DNA of 64,000 nt, taken from positions 1 through 64,000 of the forward strand of contig NZ_JAUZDX010000007.1 in the NCBI RefSeq assembly GCF_030704685.1, read 5' to 3'. Shown piece by piece: positions 55,313 to 63,843 of this stretch. Position 1 is the stretch's first letter. Each line of letters starts with the position of its first letter. The notes beneath the pieces are model-generated. The model was not told the DNA's origin, searched no databases, and saw only the letters and a program-made list of their open reading frames with translations. This stretch comes from Acidovorax sp. A1169 (lineage in GTDB: Bacteria; Pseudomonadota; Gammaproteobacteria; Burkholderiales; Burkholderiaceae_C). A program made the position numbers and the translations under genes.

Positions 55313-55819
55313 ATGAAGCAACTCATCCACTGGTATTTCAAGGCGCTGGAGGGGGTCGTCGTGCTGTGCCTGGCCGCCATGTGCATCATGGTGTTCGGCA
55401 ACGTGGTGCTGCGCCACCTGTTCGACTCGGGCATCAACATCTCCGAGGAGCTGTCGCGCTTCATGTTCATCTGGCTGATCTTCCTGGGCGCCATTCTGGC
55501 GATGCGCGAGGGCGGCCACCTGGGCATGGACATGCTGGTGCACCGCCTCTCGGGCAAGGCCTTGTTTGCCGCCGTGCTGCTGGCGCAGTGCACCACGCTG
55601 GCCTGCTGCGCGGTGCTGCTGTGGGGCCTGCTCAGGCAGCATGCGCTGAACATGGCCAACACCGGCCTGGTGACCGGCATTTCGCTGGGCGTGGTGTATT
55701 CGGTGGCCTACCTGTGCGCGGCGTCCATCGGGGTGATGACGGTGGTGAACATCGTTCGACTGCTGAGTGGGCGGGTGAGCCCCGGCGCGCTGGTCGCCGT
55801 GAGCGAAGAAGGGGCCTGA
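55313..55819 (+). CDS. TRAP transporter small permease (DctQ family)
   Basis: A 168-residue, four-helix protein. Typical DctQ features are MCIMVFGNVVLRHLFDSGIN followed by ISEELSRFMFIWLIFLGAIL (about 25-65) and REGGHLGMDML. It forms the membrane complex with the large permease, which starts five bases after its stop. The start is 30 bases after the oxidase gene. Confidence 0.93.
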   Translation: MKQLIHWYFKALEGVVVLCLAAMCIMVFGNVVLRHLFDSGINISEELSRFMFIWLIFLGAILAMREGGHLGMDMLVHRLSGKALFAAVLLAQCTTLACCAVLLWGLLRQHALNMANTGLVTGISLGVVYSVAYLCAASIGVMTVVNIVRLLSGRVSPGALVAVSEEGA

Positions 55820-55823
55820 CGCC

Positions 55824-57104
55824 ATGGTCGTCGCCGTCTTCGTGCTGTCGCTGCTGGCCGCCATGGCCCTGGGCGTGCCCATCGCCTTCTCGCTCATGGC
55901 ATGCGGCATGGCCATGATGTTCTACATGGACATGTTCGACGCGCAGATCATCGCGCAGAACATGCTCTCCGGGGCCGACAGCTTTCCGCTGATGGCCATC
56001 CCCTTCTTCGTGCTCGCCGGCGAGCTCATGAATGCCGGCGGCATCTCGCGGCGCATCGTCGATGTGGCGGGCGCCTGGGTGGGGCACTTCAAGGGCGGCC
56101 TGGGCTATGTGGCCATCTTCGCCTGCGTGCTCATGGCCTCGCTGTCGGGCTCGGCGATTGCCGACACGGCGGCCGTCGCCGCGCTGCTGATCCCGATGAT
56201 GCGCAAGGCCGGCTACGACATTCCGCGCGCCTCGGGGCTGATCGCGTCGGGCGGCATCATCGCGCCCGTGATACCTCCGTCCATCGGCTTCGTGATGCTC
56301 GGCGTGGTGGGCAACATCTCCATCACGCAGCTGTTCATTGCCGGCATCTTGCCCGGCCTGATGATGGCGCTGGCCCTGGTGCTGACCTGGGCCTACCAGT
56401 CGCACCGCGACGACATGCCGCGTGGCGAGCGCATGCCCCTGCGCCAGCGGTTGTCCGCCACCATCGCAGGCTTCTGGGCCTTGCTGCTGCCGCTGCTCAT
56501 CGTGGGCGGGCTCAAGGCGGGCTACTTCACCCCTACCGAGGCCGCCGTGGTGGCCGTTTTCTACGCACTGTTCGTGGGCTTCGTGGTGTACCGCGAGCTA
56601 CGCTGGTCGCAGCTCTACGGGCTGCTGCTGGCCAGCGCCAAGACCTCGGCCGTGGTGATGTTCCTGGTGGCTGCGGCGCAGGTCTCGGCCTGGCTCATCG
56701 CGGCCGCCAACATCCCGATGGTGGTGGCCGACATGCTGCAGCCCCTGGTGGGCAGCCCGGTGCTGCTGATGCTGGTGATCATGGCGCTGGTCTTCACCGT
56801 GGGCACGGCGCTCGACTTCGCGCCCACCATCCTGATCCTGGTGCCCGTGCTGATGCCGGTGGTGCGCATGGCCGGCATCGACCCGGTGTACTTCGGCGTG
56901 CTGTTCATCATGAACAACGCCATCGGCCTGATCACCCCGCCGGTGGGTACGGTGCTCAACGTCGTCTGCGGGGTGGCGCGCGAGCGCATGGAGCCGGTGA
57001 TCCGCGCCGTCATGCCCTACCTGCTGGCGCAGACCGCGGTGCTGCTGCTGCTCACGCTGTTCCCTCCGTTGGTGATGGTGCCGCTGCGCTTCTTCACGCG
57101 CTGA
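55824..57104 (+). CDS. TRAP transporter large permease (DctM family)
   Basis: A 426-residue, roughly 12-helix DctM-type permease. Characteristic stretches are FPLMAIPFFVLAGELMNAGG (about 53), VLMASLSGSAIADTAAVAAL, GIIAPVIPPSIGFVMLG (about 148) and the C-terminal NNAIGLITPPVGTVLNVVCG. It drives sodium-coupled uptake of the acid captured by the DctP receptor at 52861. It is the last gene of the FAH-TRAP-oxidase operon. Confidence 0.95.
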   Translation: MVVAVFVLSLLAAMALGVPIAFSLMACGMAMMFYMDMFDAQIIAQNMLSGADSFPLMAIPFFVLAGELMNAGGISRRIVDVAGAWVGHFKGGLGYVAIFACVLMASLSGSAIADTAAVAALLIPMMRKAGYDIPRASGLIASGGIIAPVIPPSIGFVMLGVVGNISITQLFIAGILPGLMMALALVLTWAYQSHRDDMPRGERMPLRQRLSATIAGFWALLLPLLIVGGLKAGYFTPTEAAVVAVFYALFVGFVVYRELRWSQLYGLLLASAKTSAVVMFLVAAAQVSAWLIAAANIPMVVADMLQPLVGSPVLLMLVIMALVFTVGTALDFAPTILILVPVLMPVVRMAGIDPVYFGVLFIMNNAIGLITPPVGTVLNVVCGVARERMEPVIRAVMPYLLAQTAVLLLLTLFPPLVMVPLRFFTR

Positions 57105-57189
57105 GGGCGCTTGCTGGCGGGTGAGGGCGTGCATGAAAAGGCAGCGCCGCCATCGCACAAAGGGCCCCCGGCGCGCCACAATGGCACCC

Positions 57190-58389
57190 ATGCTGACCCT
57201 CCAAGACATCCAAGCCGCCGCCGCCCGCGTCCAGGGCCACGTGCTCGACACCCCGTGCGTCGAGTCCAAGACGCTCTCGCAGATCGTGGGCGCCCAGGTG
57301 TTCCTCAAGTTCGAGAACCTGCAGTTCACCGCCTCCTTCAAGGAGCGCGGGGCCTGCAACAAGCTGGTGCAGCTGAGCGCTGAAGAACAGGCACGCGGCG
57401 TGATCGCCATGAGCGCCGGCAACCATGCCCAGGGGGTGGCCTACCACGCGCAGCGCCTGGGGCTGCATGCGGTGATCGTGATGCCGCGCTTCACCCCGGG
57501 CGTGAAGGTGCAGCGCACGCGCGGCTTCGGTGCCGAGGTCGTGCTGCACGGCGACACACTCGAAGAAGCGCGGGCCCATGCCTACCAGCTGGCCGAGCAA
57601 CGCAGCCTGACCTTCGTGCACCCCTACGACGACGAGGCCGTGGCCGCCGGCCAGGGCACGCTGGGGCTGGAGATGCTGGCGGCCGTGCCCGACCTCGACA
57701 CGCTGGTGATCGCCGTGGGCGGCGGCGGCCTGATCTCGGGCGTGGCCACGGCGGCCAAGGCAATCCGCCCGGACATCGAGATCATCGGCGTGCAGACCTC
57801 GCGCTTCCCGGCCATGGTCAACGCCATCCAGGGCACGCAGCACCCGCAGGGCACCTCGACCATCGCTGAAGGCATTGCCGTGGGCACGCCCGGCAAGATC
57901 ACGCAGGAGATCATCCGGCGCCTGGTGGACGACCTGGTGCTGGTGGACGAAGGCGACATCGAGCAGGCGGTGCTGATGCTGCTGGAGATCGAAAAGACCC
58001 TGGTCGAGGGCGCAGGCGCCGCCGGCCTGGCGGCACTGGTGCGCTATCCCGAGCGCTTCAAGGGCAAGAAGGTGGGGCTGGTGCTGTGCGGGGGCAATAT
58101 CGACCCACTGCTGTTGGCGGCCATCATCGAGCGCGGCATGGTGCGCTCGGGCCGGCTGGCACGCATCAAGGTCAGCGCGCGCGACATCCCGGGGGTGCTG
58201 GCGCGCATCACGGCCATGGTGGCCGACACGGGCGCCAACATCGAGGAGGTGCACCACCAGCGCGCCTTCACCATGCTGGCTGCACAGAACGTGGAGATTG
58301 AACTGGTGCTGCAGACGCGGGGAAAGGCCCATATCGAAGAGGTGCTGCAACACCTGCACGATGGGGGCATGGAAGCCGTGCTGATCTGA
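57190..58389 (+). CDS. ilvA: Threonine ammonia-lyase with C-terminal ACT domain
   Basis: A 399-residue PLP-dependent threonine deaminase making 2-oxobutanoate and ammonia. The PLP Lys is in TASFKERGACNKL (about 50), the glycine-rich phosphate loop is AVGGGGLISG (about 176), and MSAGNHAQGVAYHA is typical. A single ACT domain closes the protein (about 325-398, VSARDIPGVLARITAMVADT). The length and single ACT domain differ from the 510-residue two-ACT IlvA of E. coli. Start 57190 is preferred; Met at 57181 is nearby. It lies 85 bases after dctM and is probably independent. Confidence 0.93.
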   Translation: MLTLQDIQAAAARVQGHVLDTPCVESKTLSQIVGAQVFLKFENLQFTASFKERGACNKLVQLSAEEQARGVIAMSAGNHAQGVAYHAQRLGLHAVIVMPRFTPGVKVQRTRGFGAEVVLHGDTLEEARAHAYQLAEQRSLTFVHPYDDEAVAAGQGTLGLEMLAAVPDLDTLVIAVGGGGLISGVATAAKAIRPDIEIIGVQTSRFPAMVNAIQGTQHPQGTSTIAEGIAVGTPGKITQEIIRRLVDDLVLVDEGDIEQAVLMLLEIEKTLVEGAGAAGLAALVRYPERFKGKKVGLVLCGGNIDPLLLAAIIERGMVRSGRLARIKVSARDIPGVLARITAMVADTGANIEEVHHQRAFTMLAAQNVEIELVLQTRGKAHIEEVLQHLHDGGMEAVLI

Positions 58390-58455
58390 TGAGGTTGGGC
58401 CCTTTTCCCCACACCGGCTAGAATTGCGCAAGTTTTAAGCATCTGGAGCCCTGCC

Positions 58456-58602
58456 ATGTCCGACCACAACACCCCGCACGCCCCTGAAGAACATCCGGCC
58501 GACGCCGTGGAAAACGTGGTGCCGCTGATGCCCATCGTGCTGCCCGTGGTGGGCGGCATCATGATGTTTTTGCTGGCGTTCATCGCCGTGAACATGGCCT
58601 GA
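58456..58602 (+). CDS. Small single-span membrane protein
   Basis: A 48-residue protein: an acidic, His-rich N-terminus ([20 protein letters not shown]) and one hydrophobic helix (about 21-47, [20 protein letters not shown]). GGAG lies ten bases before the ATG and a strong terminator follows the stop by about 30 bases. This gives it a complete transcription unit of its own or as the tail of the ilvA unit. No family is recognised. Confidence 0.65.
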   Translation: MSDHNTPHAPEEHPADAVENVVPLMPIVLPVVGGIMMFLLAFIAVNMA

Positions 58603-58634
58603 ACGCCACGGAGCGCCCCACACGCCCCATGGCA

Positions 58635-58659
58635 AGCCCCGCGCAGCGGGGCTTTTTTT
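58635..58659 (+). terminator. Rho-independent terminator before queC
   Basis: AGCCCCG (58635-58641) pairs with CGGGGCT (58647-58653) around a five-base loop, followed by a seven-T run. It ends the ilvA/small-protein unit, 35 bases before queC. Confidence 0.9.
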
Positions 58660-58693
58660 CGTCCTTTTTTCTTCAACTCCCAGGAGCCGCCCC

Positions 58694-59401
58694 ATGAGAC
58701 CCGGAAGCGCATTGGTTCTTTTCTCCGGTGGACAGGATTCCACCACCTGCCTGGCCTGGGCGCTCACGCACTTCGTCCATGTCGAGACCGTCGGTTTCGA
58801 CTATGGCCAGCGCCACCACATCGAACTCACGGCCCGCCAGACCGTGCTGGCAGCCATGCGCGAGCGTTTTCCAGATTGGGCTGGCCGGCTCGGCGAAGAC
58901 CACATGCTCGACCTCGCCGTGCTGGGCCGCATCAGCGACACGGCACTGACCAGCGAGACCGAGATCCAGATGACCGCCGCCGGCCTGCCCAACACCTTCG
59001 TGCCCGGGCGCAACCTGCTGTTCTTCAACCTGGCCGCCGCCGTGGGCTACCGGCGCGGGCTGCACACCCTGGTGGGCGGCATGTGCGAGACGGATTTCTC
59101 GGGCTACCCCGACTGCCGCGACGACACGCTGAAGGCACTGCAGGTGGCCGTGTCGCTGGGCATGGGCCAGCGCTTCACCTTCGAGACCCCGCTGATGTGG
59201 CTGGACAAGGCCGAAACCTGGCAAATGGCGAAGGACCTGGGCGGCCAGGCGCTGGTGGACGTGGTGCTTGAGGAGTCGCACACCTGCTACCACGGCGTGC
59301 GCGGCGAGCGCCATGCCTGGGGCTACGGCTGCGGCACCTGCCCGGCCTGCGCCCTGCGCAAGGCCGGCCACGAGCGCTGGGTAGGCTCGACTGGCGCCTG
59401 A
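58694..59401 (+). CDS. queC: 7-cyano-7-deazaguanine synthase QueC
   Basis: A 235-residue enzyme converting 7-carboxy-7-deazaguanine to preQ0 with ATP and ammonia, on the way to queuosine. The PP-loop is [16 protein letters not shown] (about 9-24). The zinc site is the Cys set in HTCYHGV and [20 protein letters not shown] at the C-terminus. Length matches the family. CAGGAG lies nine bases before the ATG. queD/queE are not in the window. Confidence 0.95.
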   Translation: MRPGSALVLFSGGQDSTTCLAWALTHFVHVETVGFDYGQRHHIELTARQTVLAAMRERFPDWAGRLGEDHMLDLAVLGRISDTALTSETEIQMTAAGLPNTFVPGRNLLFFNLAAAVGYRRGLHTLVGGMCETDFSGYPDCRDDTLKALQVAVSLGMGQRFTFETPLMWLDKAETWQMAKDLGGQALVDVVLEESHTCYHGVRGERHAWGYGCGTCPACALRKAGHERWVGSTGA

Positions 59402-59425
59402 AGCGGCCATTTGGAAGACATAACC

Positions 59426-59444
59426 CCATGCAATTTTTGCATGG
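59426..59444. promoter_or_regulatory. Palindromic operator candidate upstream of pckG
   Basis: CCATGCAA-TTT-TTGCATGG is a perfect inverted repeat 25 bases after the queC stop and about 244 bases before pckG. Written as ATGCA-N5-TGCAT it has the same core as the palindrome upstream of gdhA. No T-run follows, so a queC terminator is less likely than a protein site. Confidence 0.45.
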
Positions 59445-59583
59445 ATTTAGGCCCTGTCTTACAGACAAGCGGGCGGTAGATTCATAAAATCGACATCCCA
59501 GCCGACCCGCGGAATCCGTGGAATCCGTCCTCCACCCCGTGGGGATGACCTGCGCCGCCCGCCGACTGAGCAAGAAAGCCGTT

Positions 59584-59659
59584 TTTTCAAAGGCAGCGCT
59601 CAGCATCCGCACCTGCGCCAGGCCTTTCGCCCCGGGTCCCGGGACGCTTCCTTTGAAAA
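59584..59659 (+). promoter_or_regulatory. Inverted repeat in the pckG leader region
   Basis: TTTTCAAAGGCAGCG (59584-59598) is matched by CGCTTCCTTTGAAAA (59645-59659), 14 of 15 positions complementary, 46 bases apart. The downstream arm ends 28 bases before the pckG ATG. In RNA it could form a long-range stem close to the ribosome site; in DNA it could be a paired operator. The rest of the 286-base gap contains AT-rich promoter-like sequence near 59480 but no certain -35/-10 pair. Confidence 0.45.
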
Positions 59660-59687
59660 GACTGTTTTTCAACTTAGGAAGCTCCCG

Positions 59688-61550
59688 ATGAACGCACCCA
59701 CCATGCAGGGCCTGAATCTCAACGCCCCTTCGCACGTCAAGAATGCCCGGCTGATCGCCTGGGTGGCAGACATGGCCGCCCTGTGCAAGCCCGACAGCAT
59801 TTACTGGTGCGATGGCAGCCAGCAAGAGTACGACCGCCTGTGCCAGCAACTGGTCGATGCCGGCACCTTCAAGAAGCTCAACCCCGCCAAGCGCCCCGGC
59901 AGCTTCCTGGCCTGCTCGGACCCGACCGACGTGGCCCGCGTGGAAGACCGCACCTACATCTGCTCGGCCGCCAAGGAAGACGCCGGCCCTACCAACAACT
60001 GGATGGCTCCGGCCGAGATGCGCGCCACGCTGCAGCCCCTGTTCGACGGCTGCATGAAGGGCCGCACCATGTACGTGGTGCCCTTCAGCATGGGCCCGCT
60101 GGGCTCGCCCATCGCCCACATCGGCATCGAGCTGTCGGACAGCCCCTATGTGGCCGTCAACATGAAGATCATGACCCGCATGGGCAAGGCCGTGTACGAC
60201 GTGCTGGGCGTGGACGGCGACTTCGTGCCCTGCGTGCACACCGTGGGCGCGCCCCTGGCCGCCGGCCAGCAGGACGTGAAGTGGCCCTGCAACAAGACCA
60301 AGTACATCGTGCACTACCCCGAGACGCGCGAGATCTGGAGCTACGGCTCGGGCTACGGCGGCAACGCACTGCTGGGCAAGAAGTGCTTTGCGCTGCGCAT
60401 CGCCTCCACCATGGGCCGTGACCAGGGTTGGCTGGCCGAGCACATGCTGATCCTGGGCGTTACCAACCCCGAAGGCCAAAAGTACCACGTGGCCGCCGCC
60501 TTTCCGAGCGCCTGCGGCAAGACCAACTTCTCGATGCTGGTGCCGCCGGATGCCTTCGACGGCTGGAAGGTCACTACCATCGGCGACGACATCGCCTGGA
60601 TCAAGCCCCAGGCCGATGGCAGCCTGCGCGCCATCAACCCCGAGGCCGGCTACTTCGGCGTGGCCCCCGGCACCAACACGCTGACCAACCCCAACTGCAT
60701 GGCCAGCCTGGACAAGGACGTGATCTTCACCAACGTCGCCCTGACCGATGACGGCGATGTGTGGTGGGAAGGCATGGAAAAGGACACCGGCGGCCTGCCC
60801 GCCCACCTGATCGACTGGCAAGGCAACGACTGGACGCCCGAGATCGCGAAACAGACCGGTGCCAAGGCCGCGCACCCCAACGCCCGCTTCACGGTGGCCG
60901 CCACCAACAACCCCGCGCTCGACGCCGCCTGGGACGACCCCAAGGGCGTGAAGATCGACGCCTTCATCTTCGGCGGCCGCCGCTCGACCACCGTGCCGCT
61001 GGTGACCGAGGCGCGCAACTGGACCGAAGGCGTCTACATGGCAGCCACCATGGGCTCCGAAACGACTGCTGCCGCTGCGGGCCAGCAGGGCGTGGTGCGC
61101 CGCGACCCGTTCGCGATGCTGCCCTTCATGGGCTACAACATGAGCGATTACTTCCAGCACTGGCTGACGCTGGGCGAGAAGCTGGCCGCATCGGGTGCCA
61201 CGCTGCCGCGCATCTACACCACCAACTGGTTCCGCAAGGACGAGGCCGGCAAGTTCGTATGGCCCGGCTACGGCGAGAACATGCGCGTGCTCAAGTGGAT
61301 GATCGACCGCCTGGAAGGCAAGGCCACGGGCGAGCAGACCATGTTCGGCGTGGCCCCGGCCTACGCCGAGATCAACTGGACCGGCCTGGATTTCAGCGCT
61401 GCCCAGTTCAACACCGTGACCAGCATCGACAAGGCCGCCTGGGCCGAAGAGCTCAAGCTGCACACGACGCACTTCGAACAACTGGCCTACCACCTGCCAC
61501 AGGCCCTGCTGGACACCAAGGCTGCCATCGAAAAGCGTCTGGCTGCCTGA
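59688..61550 (+). CDS. pckG: Phosphoenolpyruvate carboxykinase (GTP)
   Basis: A 620-residue GTP-dependent PEPCK converting oxaloacetate to PEP in gluconeogenesis. Visible motifs are the P-loop [14 protein letters not shown] (about 275, with the reactive Cys of this class), metal-binding Asp in [11 protein letters not shown] (about 300), [14 protein letters not shown] (about 425), and the late guanine-site region [20 protein letters not shown]. Length agrees with GTP-type enzymes, not the 530-residue ATP type. AGGAAG precedes the ATG. A terminator lies 50 bases after the stop. Confidence 0.97.
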   Translation: MNAPTMQGLNLNAPSHVKNARLIAWVADMAALCKPDSIYWCDGSQQEYDRLCQQLVDAGTFKKLNPAKRPGSFLACSDPTDVARVEDRTYICSAAKEDAGPTNNWMAPAEMRATLQPLFDGCMKGRTMYVVPFSMGPLGSPIAHIGIELSDSPYVAVNMKIMTRMGKAVYDVLGVDGDFVPCVHTVGAPLAAGQQDVKWPCNKTKYIVHYPETREIWSYGSGYGGNALLGKKCFALRIASTMGRDQGWLAEHMLILGVTNPEGQKYHVAAAFPSACGKTNFSMLVPPDAFDGWKVTTIGDDIAWIKPQADGSLRAINPEAGYFGVAPGTNTLTNPNCMASLDKDVIFTNVALTDDGDVWWEGMEKDTGGLPAHLIDWQGNDWTPEIAKQTGAKAAHPNARFTVAATNNPALDAAWDDPKGVKIDAFIFGGRRSTTVPLVTEARNWTEGVYMAATMGSETTAAAAGQQGVVRRDPFAMLPFMGYNMSDYFQHWLTLGEKLAASGATLPRIYTTNWFRKDEAGKFVWPGYGENMRVLKWMIDRLEGKATGEQTMFGVAPAYAEINWTGLDFSAAQFNTVTSIDKAAWAEELKLHTTHFEQLAYHLPQALLDTKAAIEKRLAA

Positions 61551-61599
61551 TGGCTTGATGGATGAAGAGAGTGCCCGGCTTGCCGGGAACCACCAGAGA

Positions 61600-61633
61600 A
61601 ACCGCCCCGACTGCAGGTCCGGGCGGTTTTTTT
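61600..61633 (+). terminator. Rho-independent terminator of pckG
   Basis: AACCGCCC (61600-61607) pairs with GGGCGGTT (61621-61628) around a 13-base loop, followed by a T-run to 61633. Confidence 0.88.
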
Positions 61634-61672
61634 CTGGGGTCTCGGCCACAGCCCTGCCAGGTGCCGGGGTAC

Positions 61673-62899
61673 CTATCCGGGCAGGCCGTTCATGCGCAAC
61701 GCCAGAAACGCCGTATCGGCGGCAGAAGGTGAGAGGGCCATGGCCCTCTGGTAGGCCGATCGGGCCTCGGCGGGCAGGCCTTTGCGCGCCAGCAGCTCTG
61801 CCTGGGCGGAAAAAAAGGGCTGGTAGCCCTGCAGACCGGGCCCGATGCACGCCAACTCGGCCAGGGCCGCGTCCAGCGCGCCTGCCTCGGCAAGGGCCAC
61901 GGCCCGGTTCAGGCGCACCACCGGGGTCGGCTCGAAGGCCAGCAAGTGGTCGTAGAGCAGTGCAATCTGCGCCCAGTCCGAGTGCTCGCCCTCGCAGTGG
62001 CAGGCGGCAATGGCGGCCTTGATCTGGTACGGACCCGGGACATGCCGACCCAGTGCCCTCTCCAGGACCGCCACGCCCGCAGCAATTTCGTCCTGCTTCC
62101 ACAGCGCGCGCTGCTGCTGGCCCAGCGGCACCGTCGTCTGGCCGCCGGCATCCGTGCGGGCCTCGCGGCGGGCATGGCTGATCATCAGCAGGGCCAGGCA
62201 GCCTTCGACCTCCGCTTCGCCGGGCCGCAGCCGGTCCAGCAGCGCACACAGGTACAGCGCCTCCTGCGCCAGGTCGCTCCCCGCCTGCGGCCCCGCCGAG
62301 TAGCCCGCGTTGAAAACCAGGTAGATGACTGCAAGCACGGCGGCCAGGCGCCCGGGCCATTCGGCCGGCTCGGGCACCGCATAGCGGATGCGCGCCGCAG
62401 CGATCTTGGCCTTGGCACGCGACAGGCGCTGGCCCATCGTCGCCTCCTGGTCGAGAAAGGCCTGGGCGATCTGGGCCGTGGACAGGCCAGCGACCACGCG
62501 CAGGGTCAGCGCCACCTGCGACTTCTGCTCCAGCGCCGGATGGCAACAGGTAAAGATCAGGCGCAGGCGCTCGTCAGGAATCTCGTTGGTCTCGGCTTCA
62601 TAGGCCTCGCCATCCGCCAGAACCAGCAGGCTATCGCCGATTCGGCCGGCCGTCCTGTGGCTGCGGATGCGGTCCAGCGCCTTGCGGTAGGCCACGCGCA
62701 GCAGCCAGCCCAGGGGCGACGACGGGATGCCGGAACGGCTCCAGTGGGACACCGCCGACTCCATGGCGTCCTGCAGCGCGTCCTCGGCCAGTTGAAAGTC
62801 CCTGAGCCGGGCGATCAGCGCCGACATCAGCCGCCCCCGGTCCTCGCGCGCCAGGCGGTTGAGGGCTTGGGCCACCGCGACGGCGCCGGAGGAGTTCAT
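61673..62899 (-). CDS. ECF42-type RNA polymerase sigma factor
   Basis: A 408-residue sigma factor. The sigma2 region (about 10-80, AEDALQDAMESAVSHW) and sigma4 region (about 110-175, LTLRVVAGLSTAQIAQAFLD) are followed by a long C-terminal extension (about 180-405) with TPR-like helices, including VIYLVFNAGYSAG. That extension, and the neighbouring DGPF-motif gene 19 bases upstream, define the ECF42 group. No anti-sigma gene is present, as usual for ECF42; the extension is thought to control activity. It probably transcribes its own operon. Confidence 0.92.
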   Translation of the reverse strand: MNSSGAVAVAQALNRLAREDRGRLMSALIARLRDFQLAEDALQDAMESAVSHWSRSGIPSSPLGWLLRVAYRKALDRIRSHRTAGRIGDSLLVLADGEAYEAETNEIPDERLRLIFTCCHPALEQKSQVALTLRVVAGLSTAQIAQAFLDQEATMGQRLSRAKAKIAAARIRYAVPEPAEWPGRLAAVLAVIYLVFNAGYSAGPQAGSDLAQEALYLCALLDRLRPGEAEVEGCLALLMISHARREARTDAGGQTTVPLGQQQRALWKQDEIAAGVAVLERALGRHVPGPYQIKAAIAACHCEGEHSDWAQIALLYDHLLAFEPTPVVRLNRAVALAEAGALDAALAELACIGPGLQGYQPFFSAQAELLARKGLPAEARSAYQRAMALSPSAADTAFLALRMNGLPG

Positions 62900-62918
62900 C
62901 GTAGGCTGGCTGGCCTGG

Positions 62919-63278
62919 TCATGCCGCCATGTCGTAATCCATCAGCGGCCGCACTTCGACAGTGCCGTAGCTGGAGGTTGGAACGGCCTGCGCGTACTGC
63001 AGGGCCGCATCCAGATCGGCCACGTCGATCACGTAGTAGCCACCCAGATGTTCCTTGGTTTCGGCAAACGGACCATCCATGGTTTCCACCTTGCCGCCAC
63101 GGACGCGCAGCGAGGTGGCGGTTTCGATCCCTTTGAGCCCATCACCGGAAACCAGGACGCCCTCGTCCCTCATCTTCGCGCTGAGCGCGAAATAGCCAGC
63201 CATCATGGCCTGGAACTCGGGCGTGCCATAGGTGGGTTCGCGCTCTGGAGCGCTGTAGATCAGGAGCATGTATTTCAT
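62919..63278 (-). CDS. DGPF-motif (YciI-like) protein, ECF42 partner
   Basis: A 119-residue protein of the YciI-like/DGPF family. It begins MKYMLLIYSAPERE and holds the name-giving motif in METMDGPFAETKEHLGGYYV-like form (here VETMDGPFAETKEHLGGYYV, about 76-95). DGPF proteins are the usual partners and targets of ECF42 sigma factors; their chemistry is unknown. AAGGAAT precedes the ATG at 63278. It is the first gene of the pair and has the candidate ECF promoter upstream. Confidence 0.92.
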   Translation of the reverse strand: MKYMLLIYSAPEREPTYGTPEFQAMMAGYFALSAKMRDEGVLVSGDGLKGIETATSLRVRGGKVETMDGPFAETKEHLGGYYVIDVADLDAALQYAQAVPTSSYGTVEVRPLMDYDMAA

Positions 63279-63361
63279 GGTGATTCCTTGGGAGAGGCAG
63301 GTGGCAAACAATCCGGAAGCCCGCCGCCATGCGGCAGGCGCAGCAGGTGGCTGCGGTTTTC

Positions 63362-63387
63362 GATGCGGGGACACACAGTGGTCGACA
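63362..63387 (-). promoter_or_regulatory. Candidate ECF42-type promoter
   Basis: On the minus strand TGTCGA (63382-63387) is followed after 16 bases by CATC (63362-63365). Reported ECF42 target promoters have a TGTCGA -35 element and a CG(A/T)C-like -10 element at this spacing. It lies 84 bases upstream of the DGPF gene, suggesting autoregulation. The -10 differs at one base from the reported form as I recall it. Confidence 0.5.
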
Positions 63388-63593
63388 GTCTCCTTGGATG
63401 TTCTGGTGCCACAAGGACGCCGTCGCGCTTGCGATTTCGACATGCGCGGCGTTTATTTTTTCTCTCACCCCCCTCCACCCCAATGGATGGCCGCACGCCT
63501 GCGGGCGCACAGGCGACGACAGGCCCCGGAACCCGCACCCGGTGTTCCGTGATTGTGCGCATTTGCGCAGTGCGGGGGCAGGTTTGCAACGAT

Positions 63594-63758
63594 AGGAGCC
63601 TGTCGGACTTGGAAATCGTCGGCTGCAAATCGGCCGCAGCGGTCCATTTTTCACCGTCTTTTTGCCCCATAGCTTGGCTATGGGGCTGCAAATACGGCAA
63701 AAACTGTCCTCGCTGGGGCCGATTTTCGCTTTCGACGCTCCAAGTCCGACAGGTTCCT
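63594..63758. repeat. 165-bp near-palindromic intergenic element
   Basis: The element begins AGGAGCCTGTCGGACTTGGA and ends with the inverse (TCCAAGTCCGACAGGTTCCT). Its exact centre is the perfect hairpin GCCCCATAGC-ttg-GCTATGGGGC (63664-63686). Intermediate parts also match in inverted order (AATCGGCC near 63635 and GGCCGATT near 63718). It has no coding capacity of note. The form suits a mobile miniature palindrome (REP/BIME- or MITE-like), and it sits alone between the DGPF gene leader and the next terminator. The rest of the 63279-63843 gap shows only the ECF promoter candidate and the terminator. Confidence 0.7.
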
Positions 63759-63767
63759 AGCGCCCAT

Positions 63768-63796
63768 GAAAAAAGCCGTGGCACAGCCACGGCTTT
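63768..63796 (-). terminator. Rho-independent terminator of the right-edge gene
   Basis: AAAGCCGTGGC (63772-63782) pairs perfectly with GCCACGGCTTT (63786-63796) around ACA. Read on the minus strand the hairpin is followed by a U-tract, and it lies about 50 bases after the stop of the minus-strand gene at the right edge. Confidence 0.85.
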
Positions 63797-63843
63797 CTTG
63801 TCGGAGTCTTCCAGCCCGCCAGGCGGCGGGCAGGAGGGGCGGG

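Noticed and set aside
58603-58693. preQ1 riboswitch ahead of queC
   Set aside because: The 90-base gap is filled by a terminator; no preQ1-type stem-loop with an A-rich tail is seen.
59175-62546. 1123-codon open frame on the minus strand across pckG and part of the sigma factor gene
   Set aside because: It is antisense to pckG, which has every catalytic motif, and its translation is His/Gly/Arg-rich low complexity. High GC leaves few stops in the mirror frame.
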